A stretch of DNA of 64,000 nucleotides from Nostoc sp. HK-01 (GTDB lineage Bacteria > Cyanobacteriota > Cyanobacteriia > Cyanobacteriales > Nostocaceae), in assembly GCA_003990705.1 (NCBI GenBank), contig AP018318.1, forward strand, positions 2,731,501-2,795,500, in the 5' to 3' direction. The notes beneath the pieces were generated by a model. The model made no database searches and was not told the DNA's origin. It saw only the letters and a program-made list of their open reading frames with translations. The translations under genes were made by a program, and so were the position numbers. Below are positions 18,900 to 28,248 of this stretch, in pieces (the stretch's first letter is position 1; the number at the start of each line of letters is the position of its first letter).

Positions 18900-19291
18900 C
18901 TTGGAAAATTTTGCTGGTGTCCCAATTAATTGTCATGCTACATTAATCGTCTCAAGTTTGGGTGGTTTAGTTTCTTGGGGTGGGCAATTTTACTTAATTA
19001 GTTTCTTAAAAAAGCATAAAGGATAAACGGTCAAAAAATTTCTTCTACTTAAACACTTAATAATTAATACTGAGCAATCAGCACTAGTACAACAAGGCAA
19101 AAGTAAAAAGTCAAAAGGAAAAAGAAAGAATAGTGATACTAAGCCTTTTCGCAATTCCAGATGGTCTGTTTATTTACGCCGAACTGCACTAGGTAATCAG
19201 TAATGTATTACTCTATGCTGAGAGCAAACTTGTGTTACTCACTACATCATCCTGGTTCTAACGGCAATTTTAAGCACACATAATTTTACTT
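18900..19291. other. Divergent intergenic region with a MITE-like insert
   Basis: A 392-base gap between the RND gene (-) and the diiron protein gene (+). It must hold both promoters. About a quarter of it is the repeat at 19084-19192. No specific promoter motif was certain. Confidence 0.5.
19084..19192. mobile_element. MITE-like element, copy 1
   Basis: The element opens with CTAGTACAACAAGG and closes with GAACTGCACTAG, so CTAGT(A/G)CA is inverted at the ends. Its right 85 bases (from 19108) recur at 61371-61457, including the 21-base block GATGGTCTGTTTATTTACG with its flanks. No coding capacity. Confidence 0.6.
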
Positions 19292-20143
19292 ATGAAAATT
19301 GGTTCTGTTGACCATAGGGAATTATTCTGTCGTAGTTTTATGGAGAGTTACAGGGAATATGAGCCTGAACATCTCCCTTGGCCTGATTTGGATAATGCAG
19401 CTTTGGAACTTTTGCGAAGCATCCCTTTTTGGGGTCAGGCTTTGAATAAAGAACGCCAAGCGGGCGTTATCGTCAGTGAATATGCCAAAACTTTAGACAG
19501 GGGCATTTTACAAGAGGCGATCGCTCTCCAAGGTGAAGAAGAATCTCGCCACGCTCGGTTACTGAAAGTGTTTATTGAGCGTTATGACATCCCTATGCCT
19601 GCTTGTCCACCCATCGAAATTCCCGCCAACCTTGAGCAGACATTCATTGAATTTGGTTTTGAAGAGTGTCTAGATTCTTTTTTTGCCTTTGGCTTATTTG
19701 AAATTGCCCGTGAAGCCAGAGTTCTTCCTGAGCAAATCTTCACAATCTTTGACTCAATTGTTGATGAAGAAGTACGGCATATTGTATTTTTTGTCAACTG
19801 GTTCACTGATTTGCAAATTCAACGTGGTTATGGGTTTTTACCACTGCGGAGTGTGAAAACTCTCTGGTACTACGGCAGAGCCTTGAGCAGTGTAATTAAG
19901 GCATTTGGTGAAGCTGACCCCAATGGTGCTGGGTTCACCGCCAGCGGAGCTAGTGTGTTTAGTCAAGATTTAACACTTGAAAAATTTCTCAAAGTGTGCA
20001 TTCAAGAAAACCAACGGCGAATGAGTAAGTTTGACTCGCGAATATTGCAACCGCAACTGCTACCTCGACTCGCCAGCATAGCTTTGAGTATGCTCCAGTT
20101 ACTACCAAAACGTAAAACTTTTGCGGAGGGTGTAAGGGTGTAA
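19292..20143 (+). CDS. Ferritin-like diiron protein in the hopanoid region
   Basis: A 283-residue helical protein with two EExxRH-type iron-binding helices: GEEESRHARLLKVF (about 80-93) and VDEEVRHIVFFVNW (about 155-168), the arrangement of ferritin-like diiron oxygenases. It lies between the divergent RND-hpnA-hpnH unit and hpnG on the plus strand, so a role in hopanoid or membrane-lipid oxidation is possible but inferred. The last residues (Gly-Val-Arg-Val) and the stop codon are encoded by the start of a GTGTAAGGG repeat, so the C-terminus may have been changed by repeat growth. ATG start; no strong ribosome site. Confidence 0.75.
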   Translation: MKIGSVDHRELFCRSFMESYREYEPEHLPWPDLDNAALELLRSIPFWGQALNKERQAGVIVSEYAKTLDRGILQEAIALQGEEESRHARLLKVFIERYDIPMPACPPIEIPANLEQTFIEFGFEECLDSFFAFGLFEIAREARVLPEQIFTIFDSIVDEEVRHIVFFVNWFTDLQIQRGYGFLPLRSVKTLWYYGRALSSVIKAFGEADPNGAGFTASGASVFSQDLTLEKFLKVCIQENQRRMSKFDSRILQPQLLPRLASIALSMLQLLPKRKTFAEGVRV

Positions 20144-20286
20144 GGGTGTGGGGGTATGGGGGTGTAGGTATGTAAGAGTATCAGGTTGTAAGGTATGGGG
20201 TGTGGGGGTAAGAACTAGCTCCAAAGCTCAATTATAATTTTTGAATTTCTCTACCCTATACCCTTACACCTCTATACCCCTTTCAT
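20127..20286. repeat. G-rich/C-rich inverted repeat tract
   Basis: About 85 bases of GTGTAAGGG/GTATGGGGG units on one side are mirrored by TACCCTATACCCTTACACC and TATACCCC on the other, separated by a short AT-rich spacer. A shorter relative lies at 8671-8751. It overlaps the 3' end of the diiron protein gene. Confidence 0.7.
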
Positions 20287-20307
20287 TCCCTCATACTCAA
20301 CACAAAG

Positions 20308-20982
20308 ATGATGATGAACACTGTGATTTTAGTGCCGCAGGGTGCGGAGTATAAAGCTGTGTGCCGCGGCTTACGTAAAAATACAGAGTTGATGCCAAAG
20401 GTTTTATCGATACCAGTAGGGATGCAGCCTTTGACTAAATACTTGCAACAATGGGATAAACAGCAGGTGTCGCCATCAAAGGTGTTGGTAATGGGTTTGT
20501 GTGGAAGCTTGCGCCAGCGCTACACTGTTGGGGATGTAGTGTTGTATCAACATTGCACTTATCAAGGACAGGTGCAAGAATGCGATCGCAGTTTCACTAC
20601 TCAGTTGTATTCTCCTTTACATCAACAACTATCTCTGGTGAAAGGATTGACAAGCGATCTCGTCATCTGGTCTGCTACAGAAAAATCTCATTTAGGTCAA
20701 ACATCCGATAGTGATGTTGTTGATATGGAAAGTTTCGCCGCGTTACAATTTTTTCAGCAAATGGGGGTAGCTGTTACCGTGTTACGTGTGGTTAGTGATG
20801 ACTGTCAACATGATATTCCTAACCTTACAGATGCTATTAGTGCTGATGGTTCACTGCAAACTTTGCCTTTAGCATGGGGTTTGATTCGTCAACCTATAGC
20901 CGCTACTCGGTTAATTCGTGGCTCTTTACAAGGGTTAAAAGTATTAGAAAAAGTTACTCAATCTCTCTTCATCAACGGATAA
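20308..20982 (+). CDS. hpnG: Adenosylhopane nucleosidase-like protein HpnG
   Basis: A 224-residue nucleoside phosphorylase-fold protein. VLVMGLCGSLRQRYTVGDVVLY (about 57-78) and VVDMESFAALQFF (about 143-155) are the base/ribose-binding motifs of methylthioadenosine/SAH nucleosidases. In hopanoid clusters this family is HpnG, which removes adenine from adenosylhopane, the product of HpnH, giving (phospho)ribosylhopane. The gene follows the diiron protein gene after 164 bases of repeat DNA. Three ATG codons in a row open the frame, so the exact start is uncertain by two residues. Confidence 0.85.
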   Translation: MMMNTVILVPQGAEYKAVCRGLRKNTELMPKVLSIPVGMQPLTKYLQQWDKQQVSPSKVLVMGLCGSLRQRYTVGDVVLYQHCTYQGQVQECDRSFTTQLYSPLHQQLSLVKGLTSDLVIWSATEKSHLGQTSDSDVVDMESFAALQFFQQMGVAVTVLRVVSDDCQHDIPNLTDAISADGSLQTLPLAWGLIRQPIAATRLIRGSLQGLKVLEKVTQSLFING

Positions 20983-21403
20983 CCGATTTTATCGTCAGTC
21001 TACAGGTTTTGTAACAGAACACAGTCCTGATAAAACAAGCTCCACCACTCCCTACTTGCAACTCAGCATTTGCAGTGAATCAATACTTAAAATTTTTAAC
21101 CAATAATTTACGATTTTTATATATAAGGTTGTGATATTTTATATTTTATAAAAACACTACCTTCCTTAGTATAGTTGGCAATTATATTATTTATTGCCGA
21201 GAGAATATAAATTAATATGAACCCCCGATTTGCAATCAGAAAGTCAGAGCGTAAAGGAGTTAGAGGTACAGCTAATTCCTAGCTAATATAGCTATTTAAC
21301 CTAACCATAATATAAATTAATTGTTTTTTGATTATCTTGATTAAGGTCAAGATTTAAGCAGTTCTTAATATCAATAAAGGGTGAAATAAATCAAATTTAA
21401 AGT
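20983..21403. other. Intergenic, 421 bases, no gene seen
   Basis: AT-rich DNA between hpnG and the exporter gene. No terminator with a clear T-run and no coding frame was found. It presumably carries the promoter of the two-gene secretion operon. Confidence 0.45.
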
Positions 21404-24400
21404 ATGACATATATTAAAAGTGCGTTTCAAGAATTTATCGCCACTTTAGAAGGATTTGACCAATTACCGTTAGAAGTAATTGTGAGTATCTCGGAAAAAC
21501 TTGAAGCTTGGCGCTATCGTATTGGACAGAAAATTATTGGTAACGAAAGCATACTACAAAAAGTCATCTTTCTTTATGAAGGACAAGTCCGCCTCTTGGG
21601 ATATGAACCGCAAACACAAACAGCCATTACTTTAAAATTGCTCAAACCAGGCGCAATAATTGGGGAAATTAGTTTCTTGCGTCAGGTTCCTTGTGAAATT
21701 GCGATCGCCTCCACAGAAGTGATATGTTTAGCTTTAAACCTTGACGAATATTCGCGCCTATTATCACAATATCCAGAATTTGCGAAAACTCGTCAAAATC
21801 ACAGCAACATCTCCGAAGTTTTTAGTGTTTTAGGTGTACAAATAGCCAAGCAAGCTAATGCTGTTGCTAATTTTCAGGAACTATCCGAACAGGCTTTATT
21901 CAGCGCTAAAATACATTACTTATCTCCTGGTAAAACTGCCTATAACAAACTAGATAGCAACAGTATTTGGTTTGTTAGTGGCGGCGAAATTAAGAATTTG
22001 GCTCCAGGCGATCGCTTCGAATTAAGTGATAATAGTTCAATTGAAGTTTTGGGAAGAACTCCCGCAAGGTTAATTGGGTTCGCTCCAGAAGATTTATCAT
22101 TTTTAGATAACTATAATACTCCGTCTGAAGAACTTGCTATTAATGACACTCAACTAACTATTACAGACGAGTTAGATATTCCCTATGCTCCTGACGAAAT
22201 TACTCCAGCAAACTATCCAGCGCCAAAACAACAAAAATATTTAAAATATCCCTTCGTTCGTGGTAATGGAGAAGTAAATGCGACCTTTGCTTGTTTTCAA
22301 ATGTTGTCTCAGCATTTACAAATTCCTTTGCGTCGAGAAGTTGTCCGGCGCATTTTATCTGAGCAAATTAAACGTCAAGGTAGTATATCTTTTCCAGCTT
22401 GTGCTTATTTAGCAGAATTAATTGGTTTAAAAGCGCAGTTAGTAGATTTACCTGCTAACACCCTTGAACGTCTTCCTACACCAGCACTAATTCGCTATCG
22501 AGGAAATTTTGCTGTTTTGTACGCCGCAGATGCACATCATGTTGTGGTTGGTGCGCCATCCCAAGGTATAGTACGCTGTAAACCAAAAGAATTGCTGGCG
22601 CATTTAGAACTTGAAGAAGGTAACTATCAGCCACAAATGCGGGTATTACTGCTGAGTGCTACCAAAGAAACACCCCAAGAACGATTTGGTGTATCGTGGT
22701 TTTTACCTTATTTGTCGCGCTACCGTCGAGTATTGATTGAAGTCTTTATTGCTTCCTTCTTTGTCCAATTAGCACAACTGGCTAACCCCCTCGTCATTCA
22801 GCTGATTATCGACAAAGTAATTGTCCAAAACAGTATTAGCACTTTGAATGTTTTGGGAGTGCTACTGTTAGTAGTGGGACTATTTGAAGCTGTAATTAGT
22901 ACTTTGCGGACTTACTTATTTGTTGATACAACAAACCGCATCGATATGGGTTTGGGTTCGCAGATTATTGACCATTTACTACGGCTACCACTGCGCTATT
23001 TTGAACGGCGACCAGTGGGGGAATTGTCAACTAGAATTAATGAGTTAGAAAATATTCGGCAGTTTCTCACAGGGACAGCGTTAACTGTAGGGTTAGATGC
23101 GTTATTTTCAGTAGTTTATATTGTTGTCATGCTGTTTTACAGTTGGCAACTGACTTTAGTCGGTTTAGGGACAATTCCGATATTTGTTGTTATTACTTTA
23201 ATTGCCTCACCCACCATCAGTAAACAATTACGCAACAAAGCCGAACGCAACGCCGAAACTCAATCTTATTTAGTTGAGGTGATGTCTGGTATTCAGACAG
23301 TGAAAGCCCAAAATATTGAATTGCGATCGCGTTTTTCTTGGCAAGAGCGTTATGCTCGTTATGTGGGGGCTGGATTTAAAACTGTTGTCACCTCTACCTT
23401 GGCAAATTCTACTAGTAGCTTTCTGAATAAACTCAGTAGTTTACTAGTTTTATGGGTAGGTGCTTATTTAGTTTTACAAGGCGAACTAACATTAGGGGAA
23501 TTAATCGCTTTTCGGATTATTTCTGGTTATGTTACTGGCCCAATTTTACGGTTAGCACAACTCTGGCAAAACTTCCAAGAAACTGCCTTATCTTTAGAAC
23601 GATTAAGTGATATTGTGGATACGCCAGAAGAAGGCGAAGCTGACAGAGGTAATATTCCTCTACCAGCAATTGACGGTGCAATTAAATTTGACAACGTTTC
23701 CTTCCGATTTACACCTAGTGGGCCACTGCAACTTTCTAATATCAATATTGAATTTACCGCCGGACAATTTGTCGGTATTGTTGGGCAGAGTGGCTCAGGT
23801 AAAAGTACGATGATGAAATTGCTGCTGAGACTTTATGATGTGGAGTCAGGCAGAATTTTAATTGATGGTTATGATATTGCCAAAGTTGAACTTTACTCTT
23901 TAAGGAGACAGATAGGCGTAGTCCCCCAAGAAACATTGTTGTTTGATGGAACAGTACAAGAAAATATTGCTTTAACTAACCCGGAAGCAACTACAGAAGA
24001 AATTATCGAAGCAGCGCGTGTAGCTTGCGCCCATGAATTTATTATGGGCTTACCCAACGGTTACAATACCCGCGTTGGCGAAAGAGGTGCGGGACTTTCT
24101 GGGGGACAGCGCCAAAGAATTGCGATCGCTCGTTCTGTACTCCAACGACCAAAACTGTTAGTCTTAGATGAGGCTACCAGTGCTTTAGATTACCCTACAG
24201 AACGCCAAGTTTGTTTAAACTTAGCCAAAGCCTTTCAAGGTAGCACAGTATTTTTCATTACTCACCGCCTTAACACTGTCAGCCATGCAGATACTATCGT
24301 TGTCATGGATGCAAGCCGAGTCATAGAACAAGGAAGTCATCAAGAATTAATGGCTGCTAAAGGTCATTATTATTACCTTTATCAACAGCAAGAAGTTAAT

Positions 24401-24406
24401 TTGTAA
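21404..24406 (+). CDS. Type I secretion ABC exporter with cNMP-binding and degenerate C39 domains
   Basis: A 1,000-residue exporter with four parts. Residues 1-135 form a cyclic-nucleotide-binding-like beta barrel (GAIIGEISFLRQ near 86-97). Residues about 280-420 are a C39 peptidase-like domain whose catalytic Cys position is Ala (NATFACFQML, 291-300), although the His (HHVVVG, near 377) remains. This makes it an HlyB-like non-cleaving domain. Residues about 435-730 are the six-helix ABC transmembrane region. The ATPase follows with Walker A GQSGSGKST (about 793), signature LSGGQRQ (about 896) and Walker B LLVLDEATSALD (about 919). It exports protein without leader cleavage, together with the adaptor encoded 46 bases downstream. 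No substrate or outer-membrane channel gene is adjacent. Confidence 0.92.
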   Translation: MTYIKSAFQEFIATLEGFDQLPLEVIVSISEKLEAWRYRIGQKIIGNESILQKVIFLYEGQVRLLGYEPQTQTAITLKLLKPGAIIGEISFLRQVPCEIAIASTEVICLALNLDEYSRLLSQYPEFAKTRQNHSNISEVFSVLGVQIAKQANAVANFQELSEQALFSAKIHYLSPGKTAYNKLDSNSIWFVSGGEIKNLAPGDRFELSDNSSIEVLGRTPARLIGFAPEDLSFLDNYNTPSEELAINDTQLTITDELDIPYAPDEITPANYPAPKQQKYLKYPFVRGNGEVNATFACFQMLSQHLQIPLRREVVRRILSEQIKRQGSISFPACAYLAELIGLKAQLVDLPANTLERLPTPALIRYRGNFAVLYAADAHHVVVGAPSQGIVRCKPKELLAHLELEEGNYQPQMRVLLLSATKETPQERFGVSWFLPYLSRYRRVLIEVFIASFFVQLAQLANPLVIQLIIDKVIVQNSISTLNVLGVLLLVVGLFEAVISTLRTYLFVDTTNRIDMGLGSQIIDHLLRLPLRYFERRPVGELSTRINELENIRQFLTGTALTVGLDALFSVVYIVVMLFYSWQLTLVGLGTIPIFVVITLIASPTISKQLRNKAERNAETQSYLVEVMSGIQTVKAQNIELRSRFSWQERYARYVGAGFKTVVTSTLANSTSSFLNKLSSLLVLWVGAYLVLQGELTLGELIAFRIISGYVTGPILRLAQLWQNFQETALSLERLSDIVDTPEEGEADRGNIPLPAIDGAIKFDNVSFRFTPSGPLQLSNINIEFTAGQFVGIVGQSGSGKSTMMKLLLRLYDVESGRILIDGYDIAKVELYSLRRQIGVVPQETLLFDGTVQENIALTNPEATTEEIIEAARVACAHEFIMGLPNGYNTRVGERGAGLSGGQRQRIAIARSVLQRPKLLVLDEATSALDYPTERQVCLNLAKAFQGSTVFFITHRLNTVSHADTIVVMDASRVIEQGSHQELMAAKGHYYYLYQQQEVNL

Positions 24407-24452
24407 TTGGTCAATAGTCAATCGCTAATTATTCATTAAAGGTAAAACTACT

Positions 24453-26036
24453 ATGACTCAAATTAATGGTAATCGTCTCAATGGCAATAATGGTAACGGT
24501 AAACATCCTTCAGAAACTACAACAGAATCACCCGTATTAACATCGTCAAATAAAGTTTCACAACAGCCTTTAATTAATCAAAAGTTTGATAACTTTGAAC
24601 AGTCTGTTGTTTTACGCCAATCTCCGGTTTGGTCACGCACAATTATGTTGACCTTAATCGTATTAGCTTGTTTTGGCATTGTTTGGGCTTATGTTGCCAA
24701 AATTGAACAAGTTGTACCTGCTACAGGTCAATTAAAACCCCAAGGAACTGTCAAAGACGTGCAAGCACCAGTGAATGGCGTAGTCAAAGAAGTTTATGTC
24801 AAAGATGGTCAAAAAGTTAACAAAGGAGACTTACTACTAACCTTTGAAACTGTGGCAACTTTAGCAGAATTTAATTCATTAATTCAAGTTCGTAATAGTC
24901 TAATTAGGGAAAACCAAATTTATCGCCGTTTGATGAGTTCTAGCTATACTGTCGGCTCAGAACTGGAATTTTTACGGAGTAGATTACCAACAGATGCAGT
25001 CTTTTTGTTGAAAAGTCGCGCAGCATTAGTTGGCGAAAATGAATTGTTGCGGAAAGAATTAAGAAATTCAACAAATACTCAAGGGCTGGGAGTCGATGAA
25101 CAACAACGTTTGCGAGTATCTAAATTAGAATTGGCTACCCGTGCAAATGCAGCCCAATTAGAAGTTGAGAAAACTAAAAAACAACTTACCCAAAATCAAG
25201 TTAAAATCGCCGATACACAATCTAGTTTAGCTATTCAACAGCAAATTTTCGATAAACTGAAAATACTAGCTGAACAAGGTGGTATTTCTCAGCTACAATA
25301 TCTCAATCAACAACAACAAGTACAAACACTGCAAGCTGAAGTCGCTCAATTACAAGAAGAAGACAAACGCCTCAAATATGATATAGAAAAAGGACGACAA
25401 GAATTAACTAATACTGTGGCGGTTTCTGGGAAAAATGTTTTAGAAAAAGTTTCGGAAAATAAACAACGCATTGCTGATATCGATAGCCAGTTTATCAAAA
25501 TTGTCCTGGAAAATGAACAGCGATTGGCAGATATTAACAGCAAAATTTCGCAAGCTCAACTCAATCTCAGATATCAAGAACTACGCGCCCCAGTCAGCGG
25601 TGTAGTTTTTGATTCACAAGTTAAAAATCCGGGTTTTGTTGCTAATGCTACACAAAAAATCCTGCAAATAGTACCTAATGATAACTATATTGCTGAGGTA
25701 TTTATCACGAATAAGGATATTGGGTTTGTGCGGGAAGGGATGAAAGCTGATGTGAGAATCGATTCCTTTCCATTCAGCGAATTTGGTGATATTAAAGGAG
25801 AGCTAATTTCGATTGGTTCTGATGCTTTACCACCGGATGAAACGCATAAATTTTATCGTTTCCCAGCCAGAATATCTTTAGATAAACAAGCACTAAATTT
25901 CAACGGTAAACAACTACCATTGCAGTCAGGGATGTCAACTACAGTTAATATTAAGGTGCGGGAGGAAAGAAGTGTGATGAGTCTATTTACTGAGATGTTT
26001 ACTAAGCAAATTGACAGTTTAAAAGAAGTCCGCTAA
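24453..26036 (+). CDS. HlyD-family membrane fusion protein (type I secretion adaptor)
   Basis: A 527-residue adaptor. A polar N-terminal tail rich in Asn and Gly (1-60) precedes one membrane helix (about 66-86). A biotinyl-lipoyl half follows (QAPVNGVVKEVYVKDGQKV, about 104-122), then a long coiled-coil hairpin (about 195-365), the second lipoyl half (RAPVSGVVFDSQV, about 379-391) and a beta-barrel C-terminus. It bridges the inner-membrane ABC exporter encoded directly upstream and a TolC-like channel. The 46-base gap implies one operon. The ATG is preceded by AAAGGTAAA. Confidence 0.9.
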   Translation: MTQINGNRLNGNNGNGKHPSETTTESPVLTSSNKVSQQPLINQKFDNFEQSVVLRQSPVWSRTIMLTLIVLACFGIVWAYVAKIEQVVPATGQLKPQGTVKDVQAPVNGVVKEVYVKDGQKVNKGDLLLTFETVATLAEFNSLIQVRNSLIRENQIYRRLMSSSYTVGSELEFLRSRLPTDAVFLLKSRAALVGENELLRKELRNSTNTQGLGVDEQQRLRVSKLELATRANAAQLEVEKTKKQLTQNQVKIADTQSSLAIQQQIFDKLKILAEQGGISQLQYLNQQQQVQTLQAEVAQLQEEDKRLKYDIEKGRQELTNTVAVSGKNVLEKVSENKQRIADIDSQFIKIVLENEQRLADINSKISQAQLNLRYQELRAPVSGVVFDSQVKNPGFVANATQKILQIVPNDNYIAEVFITNKDIGFVREGMKADVRIDSFPFSEFGDIKGELISIGSDALPPDETHKFYRFPARISLDKQALNFNGKQLPLQSGMSTTVNIKVREERSVMSLFTEMFTKQIDSLKEVR

Positions 26037-26121
26037 ATCCGCAATTTTTGCGTATTGGGTGATAGGCGATCGCATTTACGCTAAAGTAGAGGCGATCGCA
26101 TATTTATTTTTACCTACTTGT

Positions 26122-26619
26122 ATGGTTTTCCCTCAACGCATCGAACCTGCACCCGGACAAGAATCAGTATGGGATTATCCCCGTCCCCCGCGCTTAGAAC
26201 CTACCAACAAACACATCCAGATAATTTTTAACGGCGTAACCATTGCAGACACCCACAACGCCAAACGTGTTTTAGAAACCAGTCATCCTCCTTCTTACTA
26301 CATCCCTCCTGAAGATATCAAAATGGAATATTTGATATCAGTACCACAATCTAGTTTTTGTGAGTGGAAAGGACGCGCAGGTTATTACACAATTCGCGTC
26401 GGTGATAAAGAAGCCCAAAACGCTGCTTGGTTTTACCCCAGCCCAACATCAGCTTTTGCATCCATTCAAGATCATGTCGCTTTCTATTGTCATCTCATGG
26501 ATGCTTGCTATGTAGATGGTGAAAAAGTTCAACCACAACCAGGAAACTTTTATGGTGGTTGGGTTACAAGTGATATTGTCGGGCCATTTAAAGGCGGGCC
26601 AGGTACTTGGGGATGGTAA
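26122..26619 (+). CDS. DUF427 family protein
   Basis: A 165-residue soluble protein of the DUF427 family: VWDYPRPPRLEP near the N-terminus, ISVPQSSFCEWKGRAGYY with a conserved Cys-Glu-Trp-Lys-Gly core, AWFYPSPTSAFASIQDHVAFY, and VTSDIVGPFKGGPGTWGW at the C-terminus. The function is not established. A GTG at 26059 would add 21 residues with no family match, so I prefer the ATG at 26122. The gene trails the secretion operon by 85 bases and need not belong to it. Confidence 0.8.
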   Translation: MVFPQRIEPAPGQESVWDYPRPPRLEPTNKHIQIIFNGVTIADTHNAKRVLETSHPPSYYIPPEDIKMEYLISVPQSSFCEWKGRAGYYTIRVGDKEAQNAAWFYPSPTSAFASIQDHVAFYCHLMDACYVDGEKVQPQPGNFYGGWVTSDIVGPFKGGPGTWGW

Positions 26620-27227
26620 GTTTCTGAGTACTGAGTTGAAACAATCAAAACCCTGTCACCTGTCACCTTCTTCCTACTATCAATACTTAAAACAACAACA
26701 CCCAAGCATCTGCTCACTTAGCAATTTCCTCACATTCATCACTTACTTTAGGCTGTTACTGATATATCTTCAATCATCAGTTACAACGCCTCAGTTTACC
26801 AAGCAGAGGAAATATTAGTGTTCGAGTTGGGTGTTGTTGTTAGGACGAGACAGATGGAAATCAAACAGCGTTTTTACCTCTTAACTAACTTGAACATTGG
26901 CTGTTAATCTGCCAGGGAAGCCTTTCAACTTCAATTACTAAATTATCACAGCTAAATCAACACAATAGGATTTGATACTAAAGTTTACTATTTAACTTGT
27001 AACACTTACATAATATGTTGATAAATATTAAGCGAACTATCTATCAATTTTTTCCGGCTGAAATTTGTCTAGGATGACGAAAAAAGGTTTCTGCAAGGGC
27101 TAATTCTCGTGTAGGTAATTCTAGAGTGTTGTCACTAACCTTTACTTTACGCGATCGCAAATCGGACTAATATGTATGCTGAAATGCTTATAGCAAAACA
27201 TATAAACCAGCAACTTATTAAATCTTG
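26620..27227. other. Intergenic, 608 bases, no gene seen
   Basis: Converging genes end on either side. Near 26655 there are two copies of CCTGTCA. A short frame at 26516-26818 overlaps the DUF427 gene and looks non-coding. Nothing else was recognised. Confidence 0.45.
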
Positions 27228-28217
27228 CTACTTACTAGTTTTTGGTTGAAATATTAAATAAGTTCCTCCTAAACCTTCTACAATCGTGCGTGTATTTGCA
27301 ACCATCATTTTTTGATAACTATCACCATCACTTTTTGTTTCTCCTAGATTATCAGTATAAAGTCCTCGTTCAGAAACTTTGACCTCTGCTGCTTGTGCTA
27401 CTGATTGAACTAATTTTGGATTAATATTTGTTTCAGAAAAAATAGTTGGGACTTTAGCTTGTTGGATTTCGTTAACTAAATTGTTTATCTGTCCGTCTGT
27501 TGGTTTATCATTTGGGTTAATACCAGCTAAAACTCCTGCTAGTGGAATACTATATGCTTTGGCGTAATAAGCCAGTGCATTATGGGTTGTAACTAATTTA
27601 CGTTTCTCACGAGGAATAGTAGCTATTCTTGTTTTTATCCAACTATCTAACTGAGTTAGTTCACTTTTAATTCGTTTATTATTACTATTATAAACTCCGG
27701 CATTATTAGGCTCTAATTTTTTCAGGTTGTTGCTAATTACTTCCAACATTTTGATCCCATTTTTAGCATTTTGCCAAATATGAGGATCTATAACTCTTTG
27801 CCCATCTTCAATAAATCGTTGCGGTTTAGGAACTGCTACCTGACTTACAGCTATTTTGGGTGCAGTATTGCTAGTTGATTTAATAATTCTGATCAAGCTT
27901 GGTTCAAAATTGTAGCCATTATAAAAAATCAAATTAGCTTGGTCAATAGTTTCACGGTCTGCTGTGTTTGGTTGATAGTTATGGGGGTCAGTACCTGGAG
28001 GAATTAAACAGGCGAGATTCACTGTATTCTCTGCAACTTGTTTAATTAAGTCACATAATATGCTGGTTGTAGCGACAACTTTAGGAAGATTTTCATCTAC
28101 TGTTGTGGTTTGAGTAAATGAAGTATTAGTGGCTTGTCTTGCACAACCCACTAATCCAATCAATAAGGTAATAAAAGCAACGCGTAAGGAATGAATAAAT
28201 AGTAATTTGTTTAGCAT
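27228..28217 (-). CDS. Zinc-type metal ABC transporter substrate-binding lipoprotein (cluster A-1)
   Basis: A 329-residue lipoprotein: the lipobox Leu-Val-Gly-Cys puts the lipidated Cys at 25. The metal-site residues align as His79 (DPHNY), His146 (DPHIW), His212 (TTHNAL) and Asp289 (YTDNL). A His rather than Glu at the third position is the ZnuA/TroA pattern and argues against a manganese MntC. The His-rich loop of many ZnuA proteins is absent. No ATPase or permease gene is adjacent, so it is an orphan binding protein in this window. A Zur-box-like sequence lies 32 bases upstream of the start. Confidence 0.82.
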   Translation of the reverse strand: MLNKLLFIHSLRVAFITLLIGLVGCARQATNTSFTQTTTVDENLPKVVATTSILCDLIKQVAENTVNLACLIPPGTDPHNYQPNTADRETIDQANLIFYNGYNFEPSLIRIIKSTSNTAPKIAVSQVAVPKPQRFIEDGQRVIDPHIWQNAKNGIKMLEVISNNLKKLEPNNAGVYNSNNKRIKSELTQLDSWIKTRIATIPREKRKLVTTHNALAYYAKAYSIPLAGVLAGINPNDKPTDGQINNLVNEIQQAKVPTIFSETNINPKLVQSVAQAAEVKVSERGLYTDNLGETKSDGDSYQKMMVANTRTIVEGLGGTYLIFQPKTSK

Positions 28218-28248
28218 AATTAATTCCTAGTAACTAGACTGAATCTAA

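Noticed and set aside
18667-19026. 119-residue plus-strand frame across the RND gene start
   Set aside because: It lies mostly antisense to a well-supported gene and has no protein-like family pattern or ribosome site.
26516-26818. 100-residue frame after the DUF427 gene
   Set aside because: It overlaps DUF427 in another frame and runs through repeat-like intergenic DNA.
27228-28217. Manganese-binding MntC
   Set aside because: The third ligand is His212 (TTHNAL), where MntC/PsaA have Glu, so a ZnuA/TroA-type site fits better.
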